Assembly (NCBI GenBank): GCA_040255925.1
Contig: JBDZVX010000073.1
Span: 1 to 12,597, forward strand
Direction: 5' to 3'
DNA length: 12,597 nucleotides
Source: Nitrolancea sp040255925
Lineage (GTDB): Bacteria > Chloroflexota > Chloroflexia > Thermomicrobiales > Thermomicrobiaceae
Of this stretch, positions 8,201 through 12,597 are shown piece after piece. Made by a program: the position numbers and the translations under genes. Numbering within the stretch: the stretch's first letter is position 1; every line of letters starts with the position of its first letter. Under the pieces are notes generated by a model. The model was not told where the DNA came from. It did not search any database and was given only the letters and a program-made list of their open reading frames with translations.

Positions 8201-8361
8201 AGCACCCGCGCGGCATCGGTGAAGAGGCCACGATCGAGGAAGTGAACCAGTGCCCAGATGGCAACAGCGGTCGCCATCGTACCAAGCACCAGGCGCCATC
8301 GCCCCGGAAGCCCGAAGCGCGGCTGTGCTACTCTGTTTTCCGCCCGGCTCTCGACGCCCAA
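5218..8361 (-). CDS. Fusion protein: flippase-like (LPG-synthase TM) + membrane region + phosphodiesterase + GT2
   Basis: A 1047-residue protein with four regions. Residues about 20-330 are a UPF0104/LPG-synthase transmembrane (flippase-like) domain with NHVFPAKVGEIARA (103-116) and TPGGIGVYEAG (264-274). Residues about 360-530 hold six more likely helices that I do not recognise. Residues about 551-810 are an alkaline-phosphatase-superfamily type I phosphodiesterase/pyrophosphatase; all expected residues seem present: D559, nucleophile T595 in YPARTVACFSSMFTG, D696 and H700 in SADQTGH, D743-H744 in MADHG, H755. Residues about 820-1047 are a GT2 transferase of the dolichyl-phosphate-mannose/undecaprenyl-phosphate type: VVDDGS (855-860), DxD at 908-910, QSGFRAF (973-979), EVPIHY (1012-1017). 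A role in making, moving or trimming lipid-linked sugars at the membrane is inferred. The start is a TTG with no strong Shine-Dalgarno, so the N-terminus is uncertain by some 25 residues. It is the first gene of the minus-strand string. The frame is open throughout, with no sign of a chance frameshift fusion. Confidence 0.85.
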   Translation of the reverse strand: MGVESRAENRVAQPRFGLPGRWRLVLGTMATAVAIWALVHFLDRGLFTDAARVLLRRPDLLAVFVGAYSAAFLLRAFAWRLLIPGSPGVGRLFSILQVSLLANHVFPAKVGEIARAALLARVQGRVGEAVVSTVLARLIDLLALLLIAAALGPLVLTASIDRSLVIAGPLMLVLLAVLCLVALRQGRLSRLPGRAGHLADDAREALRQIPMGGVLAAFGLSLVSWVLEASVLLVVAAAAGVSISPPVAIAATALTIGFQAFQVTPGGIGVYEAGMSGALALAGIPPGTALALATLTHGLKFAYSYAFGIPCAAVEGLQDAGWRRLFGLRGTAADVKAASRLEIVTARAWNVLNEGKTFTPVFAIGMVLLLNLTHLFHPDFWLRLLPALLVSAPLFLLFYRFDFPIRLRWALWVLLAVYVAGFRFIDPTAVAATLTVYLSFTVIFWGTIYYHLRLGAPWTNFTRFWKLALENSDSTSGNFLEQVPKNLILIHLLLFLTAGPIGVGQAGMVLGYTALTGIVAVLAHQWWFTWRPALPVHPTRDVNQSGKRISRRFIVIVIDGCRRDVLLRANTPTFDRLCREGTEWSRMDTIYPARTVACFSSMFTGAPPSVHGMRSNFVPSLGVKCESLFGLLRSRGMLGRLIGIAHLIDPFGEEDVKTVTSVMDNTEIDLALIERAKRTLLADDPDLLILQLLSADQTGHSRGSYYPEYQRQVEITDGLIGEFLSWLEERCYLEDATVVLMADHGQSRGIGGHGHIDTGESPVPFVMWGAGVPSGRRINERRAVLDLGPTISYFLGLPPTGSSVGRTLLTPGQASTERPDLVAVLIPVHDEAGRLADVIREVPRSPLGLEARVIVVDDGSIDGSAAEAREAGADIVVRHPANRGLGAALRTGLATAHQMGAEYVVYLDGDGEYDPTDLPALLEPLMCGQADYVIGSRFLNGTPRGMRLERRVGNAGFSFLTSLLAGHWINDGQSGFRAFNRRAIEVAEIVHDYNYAQVLTLDLLKKGMRLTEVPIHYTARRAGRSFVRYHTYVRRVVPAIAREMLQA

Positions 8362-8818
8362 TGATTCCCGCCCGTTGTATCGACCGGCCCATCCGCCAGC
8401 TTGATCCTGTCACAGAACACGAAACCGCACGACCAGACCGTGATCTTGGAGGAACGGCCTGCTATACTGCCGTCATCGCGAGCTGCCTGAATCCCGAGCC
8501 CCAAACTCGGGATTATCCTAGAGGGCCTCTGCAAATTTGTCAAGGGGCTCTTGTGGACGACTTTCAGCCGAATCATACTCCTGGCTGCCGCTATCCCGTT
8601 CGGCCGGGACCGCGCAGGGCTCAAGCCGCCGCGCTCACGCAGCGACGGCAGCTGAACCTGGCTGGGATGCGGAAATGCGCACTAACTTCTCCGTCACCTT
8701 GGCCGTTCCCCGATCCTCCTGCAGCCGGCTTCGGCTTCTCAGTGCCCGCCATCGGCCAACCGTCCGCGTGAAGGCTAGCCACGAAACCCCGACGCACACC
8801 GAGCCCCGACTCTACCGG
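8362..8818. other. Divergent intergenic spacer with no recognised gene
   Basis: About 520 bp lie between the divergent starts at 8361 and 8884. Open frames here have no family features, no ribosome site and poor composition, so I call no protein. The only strong internal structures are the hairpin at 8490-8514 and the promoter at 8819-8847. A TATACT at 8463-8468 has only a weak -35 partner. I could not identify a convincing minus-strand promoter for the large operon. No tRNA, riboswitch or known RNA motif is evident to me. Confidence 0.5.
8490..8514. other. Perfect 9-bp inverted repeat in the divergent spacer
   Basis: AATCCCGAG (8490-8498) and CTCGGGATT (8506-8514) form a perfect stem around a 7-base loop, CCCCAAA. 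There is no T run on either side, so it does not look like an intrinsic terminator. Its place between two divergent operons leaves open an operator for a dimeric regulator, an RNA leader hairpin, or an end of a small RNA. The sequence alone does not decide between these. Confidence 0.45.
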
Positions 8819-8847
8819 TTGGCGGGCGCCCCCAGGTCTCCTATAAT
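8819..8847 (+). promoter_or_regulatory. Sigma-70-type promoter of the hypothetical-rnc-prs operon
   Basis: A perfect -10 box TATAAT (8842-8847) is preceded, after exactly 17 bases, by TTGGCG (8819-8824), which matches the -35 consensus at four of six positions including TTG. Transcription should start near 8854, about 30 bases before the GTG start at 8884. It is the clearest promoter in the window. Confidence 0.8.
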
Positions 8848-8883
8848 GGCTGTGAGAGTCGTGCACGCCACGGAGGGCGGAAC

Positions 8884-9324
8884 GTGTCGGATGATGTGCG
8901 GAAGCTGCTCAACTACATCGTTCACCAATTCACCGGCCGGGCAGAGGTGAAGGAACTCGAACGGGACGCCTCGTCAGTTGAGCCCCAGAGCGAGATTCAA
9001 GCCGATCAGCGCCGGGTGCTTCGCGGTGAGGAGGAACGTGCCGCGCGGCTAGCTCCAGCGTTTCAAGAGGGCTTGGAACGCGCCATCGCGGCCCAGCGGG
9101 TCGGCGGAAACGCCATCTCGCTGGATGACCGCAACGCCGTCGATAACGCGATCGCCGATGCCATGATCCACTTCCTGGTCAGCCCCGGCATCGCGACATC
9201 AACCGTACGGGAGACGGAGCCGCGCCACTATATCTACACCATCGCGATTGACTGGAGCCGTCTCAACGCGGTTGCCAAAAAGGCCCGGGTCGACCTCGAC
9301 GCGGCCGCACGGGGCACACCATAA
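8884..9324 (+). CDS. Hypothetical protein, first gene of the rnc-prs operon
   Basis: A soluble protein of 146 residues that I do not recognise. The GTG start has GGAGGG (8872-8877) six bases upstream and lies about 30 bases after the promoter. No signal peptide, transmembrane helix, Cys cluster or nucleotide-binding motif is visible. The N-terminal half is charged and probably helical or partly coiled-coil (KELERDASS, EEERAARLAPAFQEGLERA). A middle section (ISLDDRNAVDNAIADAMIHFLV) looks like a compact helix pair, and the end has a short strand-like stretch (RHYIYTIAIDWSRL) before a further helix. The stop codon is three bases before the rnc start, so the two are almost certainly translated together. 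That placement hints at a link to RNA processing or translation, but only by context. Confidence 0.8.
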   Translation: MSDDVRKLLNYIVHQFTGRAEVKELERDASSVEPQSEIQADQRRVLRGEEERAARLAPAFQEGLERAIAAQRVGGNAISLDDRNAVDNAIADAMIHFLVSPGIATSTVRETEPRHYIYTIAIDWSRLNAVAKKARVDLDAAARGTP

Positions 9325-9327
9325 GCC

Positions 9328-10104
9328 ATGACGTCATCCCACGCCACCGAGAACCAGAAAGCCAGTCTGCCGGATGAGCGGTTGGCCCGAGCGGCCGATG
9401 CGCTCGGGATCGAGTTCCGGAACCCGGAACTGCTCCGGCTCGCGTTGACCCACCGGTCCTACATCAATGAAGTCGCCGAACCACTTGAGGTCGTCGATGC
9501 GTCAAATGAGCGCCTGGAGTTTCTCGGCGATTCGGTGCTGGGCATGATCGCCGCCGAGTTCCTCTTCGAGCGGTATCCCAGGGTTCCGGAGGGCACCCTC
9601 ACCGCCTACCGGACCGCGCTCGTCCGGACCGAGACCCTGGCCTACTGGGCCAGGCAATTCGGGTTGGATGAGTTGCTCTACCTTGGCCGGGGCGAGACCA
9701 CCGCCGACGGTGAGGTCCGCGACCGCATCCTCGCCGGTGCCTTTGAAGCGGTAATCGCGGCCATCTATATGGACCGCGGAATACGCGGTGCGCGCCGGTT
9801 TCTGCGCGCGCTGTTGAACAAAGATGCCGAGGAGATTATCAGCACCGGGCAGGAGACAAATTATAAAGGCCGTCTCCAAGAGCTGATTCAGGAGCGTGAA
9901 CGGGTTACCCCGATCTACCGCACGACCGGAGTCTCGGGCCCGGCCCACAACCGCACCTTTACCATGGAAGCCATCGTCAATGGCGAGGTACTAGGCGTCG
10001 GAACCGGCAGTAGCAAACGGGCCGCCCAACAGGAGGCGGCGCGCCAGGCGCTGGTCCGGTTCGCGGCGGAGGGGGAAACGAGGGACAATGAGCGGCCTGT
10101 ATGA
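9328..10104 (+). CDS. rnc: Ribonuclease III
   Basis: A 258-residue double-strand-specific endoribonuclease that processes rRNA precursors and other structured RNAs in the cytoplasm. The catalytic domain (about residues 15-165) contains the signature NERLEFLGDS (60-69), including the metal-binding positions E61, E64 and D68. The second catalytic segment reads RILAGAFEAVIAAIYMD (133-149). E140 is present, but the aspartate expected three residues before it (D114 in E. coli) is Gly137; the codon is GGT, one base from Asp. The double-stranded-RNA-binding domain covers about 178-248 and starts NYKGRLQELIQ, with GTGSSKRAAQQEAARQAL near its end. An N-terminal extension of about 15 residues is not part of the family core. 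The ATG lies three bases after the previous stop with little Shine-Dalgarno of its own, suggesting coupling. Its 3' end overlaps prs by 17 bp. Confidence 0.95.
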   Translation: MTSSHATENQKASLPDERLARAADALGIEFRNPELLRLALTHRSYINEVAEPLEVVDASNERLEFLGDSVLGMIAAEFLFERYPRVPEGTLTAYRTALVRTETLAYWARQFGLDELLYLGRGETTADGEVRDRILAGAFEAVIAAIYMDRGIRGARRFLRALLNKDAEEIISTGQETNYKGRLQELIQERERVTPIYRTTGVSGPAHNRTFTMEAIVNGEVLGVGTGSSKRAAQQEAARQALVRFAAEGETRDNERPV

Positions 10105-11062
10105 CGAGCTGACGATCTTCGGCGGGAACGCGAATCCAGACCTCACCCAGGGGATTTGCGATTACATTGATATCCCGCCCGGCCGCGTCGAGGTCTTCAA
10201 GTTCAGCAATGAGAACATCTTCGTGCGCATCGGCGAGAGCGTGCGGGAAAACGACGTGTTCGTCATCCAGTCGTTCAGCAGCCCGGTCAACGAGAGCATC
10301 ATGGAGCTTTTGATCATGATCGACACGCTCAAACGCTCCTCGGCTGGACGGATTACCGCGGTGATCCCCTACTTCGGCTACGGGCGGACCGATAAAAAGG
10401 ACCAACCGCGCGTCCCGATCACAGCCCGGCTGATCGCCGATATGATCACGGTAGCCGGCGCGAACCGCGTCTTGACGGTCGATCTCCATGCCGGACAGAT
10501 TCAGGGCTTTTTCAACATCCCGGTCGATGAGATGACCGCGATGGTGATGATCGCGCGCTACTTCCAGGAGAAACGGCTCTCCCGGCCGGTTGTCGTCTCA
10601 CCGGATCTCGGCAACACCAAGCGGGCACGGAATTTCGCCGAAGAGCTGGATGCCGGGCTGGCCATCATCGAGAAGCGCCGGGTGGGCAACAACGACCGCA
10701 CCGAGACCCTGAACTTGATCGGCTCGGTCGAGGGCTGCCAGGCGGTCCTGGTTGACGACGAGATCGATACCGCCGGATCGATCACCCAAGCTGCTCAGGT
10801 CTGCATCGACAACGGCGCCAGCGAGGTCTATGCCGCCTGCGTCCACCCGGTCTTGAGCGGACCGGCGATCGAGCGGCTGGCGCTCAGCCCGATCCGTGAG
10901 CTTGTCGTCTCCAACACGATCCCGGTCCCTCCGGAAAAGCGGCTGGACAAGATCACCATACTCTCGATCGCGCCACTGTTAGGCGAGACCATCCAGCGCA
11001 TTCACACCGGCGCCAGCGTCAGCCTGGCCTATCACAACACCTGGCGTCCCGTGATCCGCTGA
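10088..11062 (+). CDS. prs: Ribose-phosphate pyrophosphokinase (PRPP synthetase)
   Basis: A 324-residue class I PRPP synthetase, close to the usual 310-320. It transfers pyrophosphate from ATP to ribose 5-phosphate, giving PRPP for purine, pyrimidine, His, Trp and NAD synthesis. Visible landmarks are FGGNANPDL (11-19), the catalytic flexible loop GRTDKKDQPRVPI (99-111), the signature VLTVDLHAGQIQGFF (128-142) with the metal-binding His134, VVVSPDLGNTKRA (168-180), EKRR (195-198), and the PRPP/ribose-phosphate loop VLVDDEIDTAGS (220-231). The usual form of that loop is DDMIDTAGT, so Met-to-Glu and Thr-to-Ser changes are present; VSNTIP replaces the more common V(T/S)DTIP. The start codon lies inside the end of rnc (17-bp overlap), with GAGG shortly before it, so prs probably depends on the upstream promoter. 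Confidence 0.95.
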   Translation: MSGLYDELTIFGGNANPDLTQGICDYIDIPPGRVEVFKFSNENIFVRIGESVRENDVFVIQSFSSPVNESIMELLIMIDTLKRSSAGRITAVIPYFGYGRTDKKDQPRVPITARLIADMITVAGANRVLTVDLHAGQIQGFFNIPVDEMTAMVMIARYFQEKRLSRPVVVSPDLGNTKRARNFAEELDAGLAIIEKRRVGNNDRTETLNLIGSVEGCQAVLVDDEIDTAGSITQAAQVCIDNGASEVYAACVHPVLSGPAIERLALSPIRELVVSNTIPVPPEKRLDKITILSIAPLLGETIQRIHTGASVSLAYHNTWRPVIR

Positions 11063-11075
11063 TCGACACGAGGTA

Positions 11076-11111
11076 ATCGCCCCAACTCCTCAGATGGGGC
11101 CACGCGGCGAT
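11076..11111 (+). terminator. Possible stem-loop after prs
   Basis: Just beyond the prs stop, GCCCCA (11079-11084) can pair with TGGGGC (11095-11100) around a 10-base loop. Competing with it, ATCGCC (11076-11081) can pair with GGCGAT (11106-11111). No T run follows, so this is a weak terminator candidate chosen mainly for its place between the convergent prs and methyltransferase genes. Confidence 0.35.
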
Positions 11112-11179
11112 CACTCACCACGTTCAAGACGAAGCCAGCCAAGGCCGACTGTAGGGCACGCCAACGGCGGCATTGACCA

Positions 11180-12139
11180 TCACGTCGGTTTGATCGCGTA
11201 GGTCTCGAGCGCGCCACCCTGCCCGATTCGGGCGGCACCGGAGCAGAGGGGCCTGACGACGCGGTGCAACACATTCGCGGCGCGATGATAGGTGGAGTCC
11301 GATAGCGGGCGACCGCGCAGCTTGAGCATGACCCCGGTTAAATCACCCATGACGCTGTAGACAAGACCGGCGGTGCCGGGCGAATGGATGATCCGCTGCG
11401 GCATCAAGCCGGCGGCAACGAGCGCCGTCGTGAGCGTGTGCGGCGTGAAGTGAGAGAGATGCCGGGGAGCATCCAGGCTAAACCACCGTCGGCCGAAGAT
11501 GCGCGCCTCGATACTGCCGATGTTCGGCACCCCAAGCAGGAGCAAGCCTCCGGGCCTGAGCAGGCGCGCAACTCGCCGGAGCGCTTCGACGGGGTTTGGC
11601 AGGTGCTCGAGGACGTGCCACATCGTGATTATGTCAAATGACTCATCCGGCAGATCGGCGTTCTCGAGCGTCCCGTGGTGAACGTTCAGTCCGTAGTTCG
11701 CGCGGGCATAGGCAACGGCCGATTCGCTCAGTTCGATGCCCCGCACGCACAGTCCGGCTTGGTGAGCCAGGTGAAGGAAGAGGCCGGTGCCGCATCCGAT
11801 GTCGAGAATGCTCGGCGCCTCTAGCCGCTGTCCCCGTCTCCACTCGGAAATACGTGCCAGCAACCCTTCCGCGACGGCAAACGCCTCGCGAGACGGCTGC
11901 TGATCCAGCGGGTAGTACGTGTCCGGATAGAAGGAGCCCAGCGCCGATGGTGAAGGTCGCGGACGCAGAAAGACGAGACCGCAACTGGTACAACGGACCA
12001 CTGGGAACGCACCGGGCCGCCCCAGCAGCCGATCGCGCGCGATGAAGAGCGTTCGGGCCGACGACGAGCCACACAGCGGACAATCCGGCGATTCGACGGA
12101 AGCCGCTTGCCCCATACGTTCTTCAACCACCATTCGCAT
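11180..12139 (-). CDS. Zinc-ribbon-like plus class I SAM-dependent methyltransferase
   Basis: A cytoplasmic protein of up to 319 residues. The N-terminus carries two Cys pairs, CPLC (20-23) and CTSC (50-53), spaced like a zinc ribbon, followed by F(L)RPRPS and FYPDTYYP. This arrangement is common in methyltransferases found in surface-polysaccharide and sugar clusters. The Rossmann core starts with ILDIGCGTGLFLHLA (111-125), the SAM-binding glycine motif. IELSESAVAYA (135-145) and the WHVLEHLPNPVEALR segment (174-188) follow, and RLLRPGGLLLLGVPN (192-206) forms the later strand. The substrate cannot be read from sequence. The ATG at 12139 has GAGG only two bases upstream. The in-frame ATG at 12133 has the same GAGG eight bases away and may be the true start. 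A putative promoter lies at 12286-12314. The gene is convergent with prs. Confidence 0.85.
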   Translation of the reverse strand: MRMVVEERMGQAASVESPDCPLCGSSSARTLFIARDRLLGRPGAFPVVRCTSCGLVFLRPRPSPSALGSFYPDTYYPLDQQPSREAFAVAEGLLARISEWRRGQRLEAPSILDIGCGTGLFLHLAHQAGLCVRGIELSESAVAYARANYGLNVHHGTLENADLPDESFDIITMWHVLEHLPNPVEALRRVARLLRPGGLLLLGVPNIGSIEARIFGRRWFSLDAPRHLSHFTPHTLTTALVAAGLMPQRIIHSPGTAGLVYSVMGDLTGVMLKLRGRPLSDSTYHRAANVLHRVVRPLCSGAARIGQGGALETYAIKPT

Positions 12140-12285
12140 CGCCTCGTCTTCAAACTCGGGCGCGATGTCGCATCAGTCGTGACGACATGGCTGACGTTTC
12201 ATCCGGACCGCCGCTCATCGCGGCGAAGGAGTGTCGCTGGCGAAGGACACGACAAGCGCGGGACCGCTGGAAGAGAACAGACCTG

Positions 12286-12314
12286 ATGATTTCACGCGGT
12301 CATAGCCCTGTCAA
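12286..12314 (-). promoter_or_regulatory. Putative promoter for the methyltransferase gene
   Basis: On the minus strand a perfect -35 box TTGACA (12314-12309) is followed after 17 bases by AATCAT (12291-12286), a four-of-six match to the -10 consensus. It overlaps the end of the preceding membrane-protein gene and would leave a leader of about 140 bases before the start at 12139. It is the best candidate in the spacer, but the -10 is only fair. Confidence 0.45.
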
Positions 12315-12597
12315 CGCGATATCGGCGTGGGAAGCTCATACGGTGTTACCCGAACACCGTTCACATGCAATTCATCCAGCTTCGTGCCGTTTTCAGCGAG
12401 CCAGCTTTCGAGGATGGCATCGGGATCTTCGCCACCCAGCCGATCCGGCGACTGTACCAGCCAGAATCGCGTCGCGTCGCCAGCTTGCTCACGGAGCATT
12501 TGAACCATCGCCGCACGATCAAACCAGTCGACTCGGAAGCTCGGGATCGCCAGGGCCTTTTCCCGCGCCAAACGCGGCTCGCGCTGGGCGAAATACT
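12311..12597 (-). CDS. C-terminal fragment of a membrane glycosyltransferase (partial)
   Basis: The reading frame is open from the stop at 12311 to the right edge of the window, so only about the last 95 residues are visible and the start is outside. A TTG at 12571 is unlikely to be the real start, because coding character continues beyond it (YFAQREPR). The sequence contains RFWLVQSP, DAILESWLAENG and VNGVRVTPYELP. This pattern (Trp-Leu-Val strand, helix with 'WL', closing 'V..Y.L') is what I expect in the soluble C-terminal tail of ArnT/GT39-type polytopic glycosyltransferases, where it faces outward. The identification rests on this tail alone. It reads in the same direction as the methyltransferase, 171 bp upstream of it. 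Confidence 0.6.
   Translation of the reverse strand, partial: YFAQREPRLAREKALAIPSFRVDWFDRAAMVQMLREQAGDATRFWLVQSPDRLGGEDPDAILESWLAENGTKLDELHVNGVRVTPYELPTPISR

Noticed and set aside
8463..8468. TATACT as a second plus-strand promoter
   Set aside because: The hexamer at the right distance upstream (8440-8445) matches the -35 consensus at only about three positions, and no gene follows closely.
8250..8771. Open frame of 173 codons on the plus strand across the start of the large gene and the spacer
   Set aside because: It overlaps the coding start of the 1047-residue protein on the other strand, has no ribosome site, and its product is Pro/Arg-rich with no family features, as is usual for chance frames in GC-rich DNA.
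12210..12250. Short inverted repeats (GCCGC/GCGGC and GTGTC/GACAC) upstream of the methyltransferase
   Set aside because: Five-base arms occur often by chance in GC-rich DNA, and nothing marks them as a terminator or operator.
1..12597. CRISPR, tRNA, rRNA, insertion sequence or phage-defence genes
   Set aside because: I looked on both strands and saw no regular repeats, cloverleaf, rRNA, transposase motif or terminal inverted repeats; genes are housekeeping, transport or glycan-related.

Overview
This is a bacterial chromosomal window with high GC content in the coding regions, GTG and TTG as well as ATG starts, and strong Shine-Dalgarno sequences. The gene styles (a long N-terminally extended TDT exporter, GT-C mannosyltransferase-like proteins, a PRPP synthetase with the RTDKKDQPR loop, and an RNase III/prs operon) remind me most of Chloroflexota, perhaps the Thermomicrobia/Sphaerobacter/Nitrolancea group. 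That assignment is an inference from recall and is not shown by a marker gene. I see no rRNA, tRNA, CRISPR array, insertion sequence or phage gene.

Layout. Positions 1-119 hold a terminator-like hairpin of an upstream gene and the leader of a TDT-family (tellurite resistance/C4-dicarboxylate) transporter on the plus strand (120-1415). Convergent to it, on the minus strand, is a small lipoprotein gene (1590-2030). Next comes a minus-strand gene string that reads, in transcription order: a 1047-residue multidomain protein (8361-5218), an FTR1-type iron permease (5161-4307), a GT-C membrane glycosyltransferase (4253-2808) and a second lipoprotein (2820-2281). It closes with a good rho-independent terminator at 2259-2220. 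The spacings are 56 bp, 53 bp and an overlap, which suggests an operon. The two lipoproteins are paralogues of each other and flank that terminator.

A 522-bp spacer (8362-8883) separates this string from a divergent plus-strand operon: a hypothetical protein (8884-9324), rnc (RNase III, 9328-10104) and prs (PRPP synthetase, 10088-11062), driven by a clear TTGGCG-N17-TATAAT promoter. Convergent with prs is a minus-strand zinc-ribbon plus SAM methyltransferase (12139-11180). Behind it lies the 3' end of another membrane glycosyltransferase that runs off the right edge.

How it fits together. Two themes occur in the minus-strand genes. One is cell-surface glycan or glycolipid building: the flippase-like/phosphodiesterase/GT2 fusion, two GT-C proteins and the methyltransferase. 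The other is iron import: the FTR1 permease, which here lacks an extracellular domain, and two lipoproteins that look like free-standing acidic helical partners for it. The best candidates for something undescribed are the 1047-residue fusion, the permease/lipoprotein set, and an RNase III whose usual metal-binding aspartate (DxxE motif) is glycine.
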